A stretch of 64,000 nucleotides of DNA from SAR92 clade bacterium (GTDB lineage Bacteria; Pseudomonadota; Gammaproteobacteria; Pseudomonadales; Porticoccaceae). Location: NCBI GenBank assembly GCA_004211905.1, contig SHBP01000005.1, positions 62,001 to 126,000 of the forward strand, in the 5' to 3' direction. Every line of letters starts with the position of its first letter. The stretch's first letter is position 1. This document shows positions 63,965 to 64,000 of this stretch, piece by piece. The translations under genes were made by a program, and so were the position numbers. The notes under the pieces are model-generated. The model was not told the DNA's origin and searched no databases. It saw only the letters and a program-made list of their open reading frames with translations.

Positions 63965-64000
63965 TGTGAAATCACAACTTCAGACAAGAATATCAGAGAG

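Overview
This window is a mostly housekeeping stretch of a gammaproteobacterial chromosome. The base composition looks to be in the mid-40s % GC by eye, and genes are tightly packed on both strands. A marine, Cellvibrionales-like lineage (SAR92/Porticoccaceae or a relative) is my best guess. It rests on family content (single-chain AceE, FabV, NhaB, TusE beside YccA, BamC after DapA, a TIGR03623-type AddB-like nuclease) and on large secreted proteins with calcium-binding repeats. No marker gene here proves the genus.

Layout. 1-1672: 3' end of rnd, then ycgL, ycgN and a small membrane protein. 1699-3385 (-): a DUF6249-like membrane protein, an ECF sigma factor and a small membrane protein, probably one regulatory operon. 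3599-7378: MoxR ATPase, CoxE-type VWA protein, FadD. 7441-12308: NhaB, NudC, SohB and a CPA2 antiporter. 12530-16457: a 38-residue membrane ORF, NadA, BepA-type protease and AI-2E transporter. 16458-21344: a long regulatory gap with two GntR-like dyads, then aceE, aceF and gloA. 21357-27660: COG3146-type acyltransferase, FabV, LpxL-type acyltransferase, and the dapA-bamC-MBL operon. 27661-27999: an AT-rich gap with DnaA-box-like sites. 28000-34083: LRR lipoprotein, RsmJ, EamA transporter, DapE, a cmoM gene broken by two in-frame TAA codons, a J-domain protein and DAHP synthase. 34154-40257 (-): a paired RecB/AddA-like helicase-nuclease and AddB-like nuclease. 40294-45869: RmuC, DUF2489, TrmA, PhhB, TusE, YccA, LpxH and PpiB. 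46066-52218: GlnS, CysS, a glycerophosphodiesterase, enoyl-CoA hydratase, a membrane protein and FolD. 52478-56789: XdhC, a MocA-like nucleotidyltransferase, a cysteine-desulfurase-like enzyme and an MHS-type transporter. 57305-63590: two large secreted proteins. 63615-63964: tRNA-His, -Arg and -Pro with a strong promoter (-).

The least ordinary part is 57.3-63.6 kb. A cysteine-free 1.38-kb-residue-scale protein (about 1380 aa, TIM-barrel-hydrolase-like) and an M64-type metallopeptidase sit in tandem and end in the same calcium-repeat plus dockerin-like C-terminal module, next to a tRNA cluster. Other second-look items are the doubly interrupted cmoM, the DnaA-box cluster, the aceE operators, the sigma-factor operon, and a Mo-cofactor-maturation-like gene set with no molybdoenzyme in view. 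I did not find a CRISPR array, prophage, insertion sequence, rRNA operon or a clearly new multi-gene defence system.
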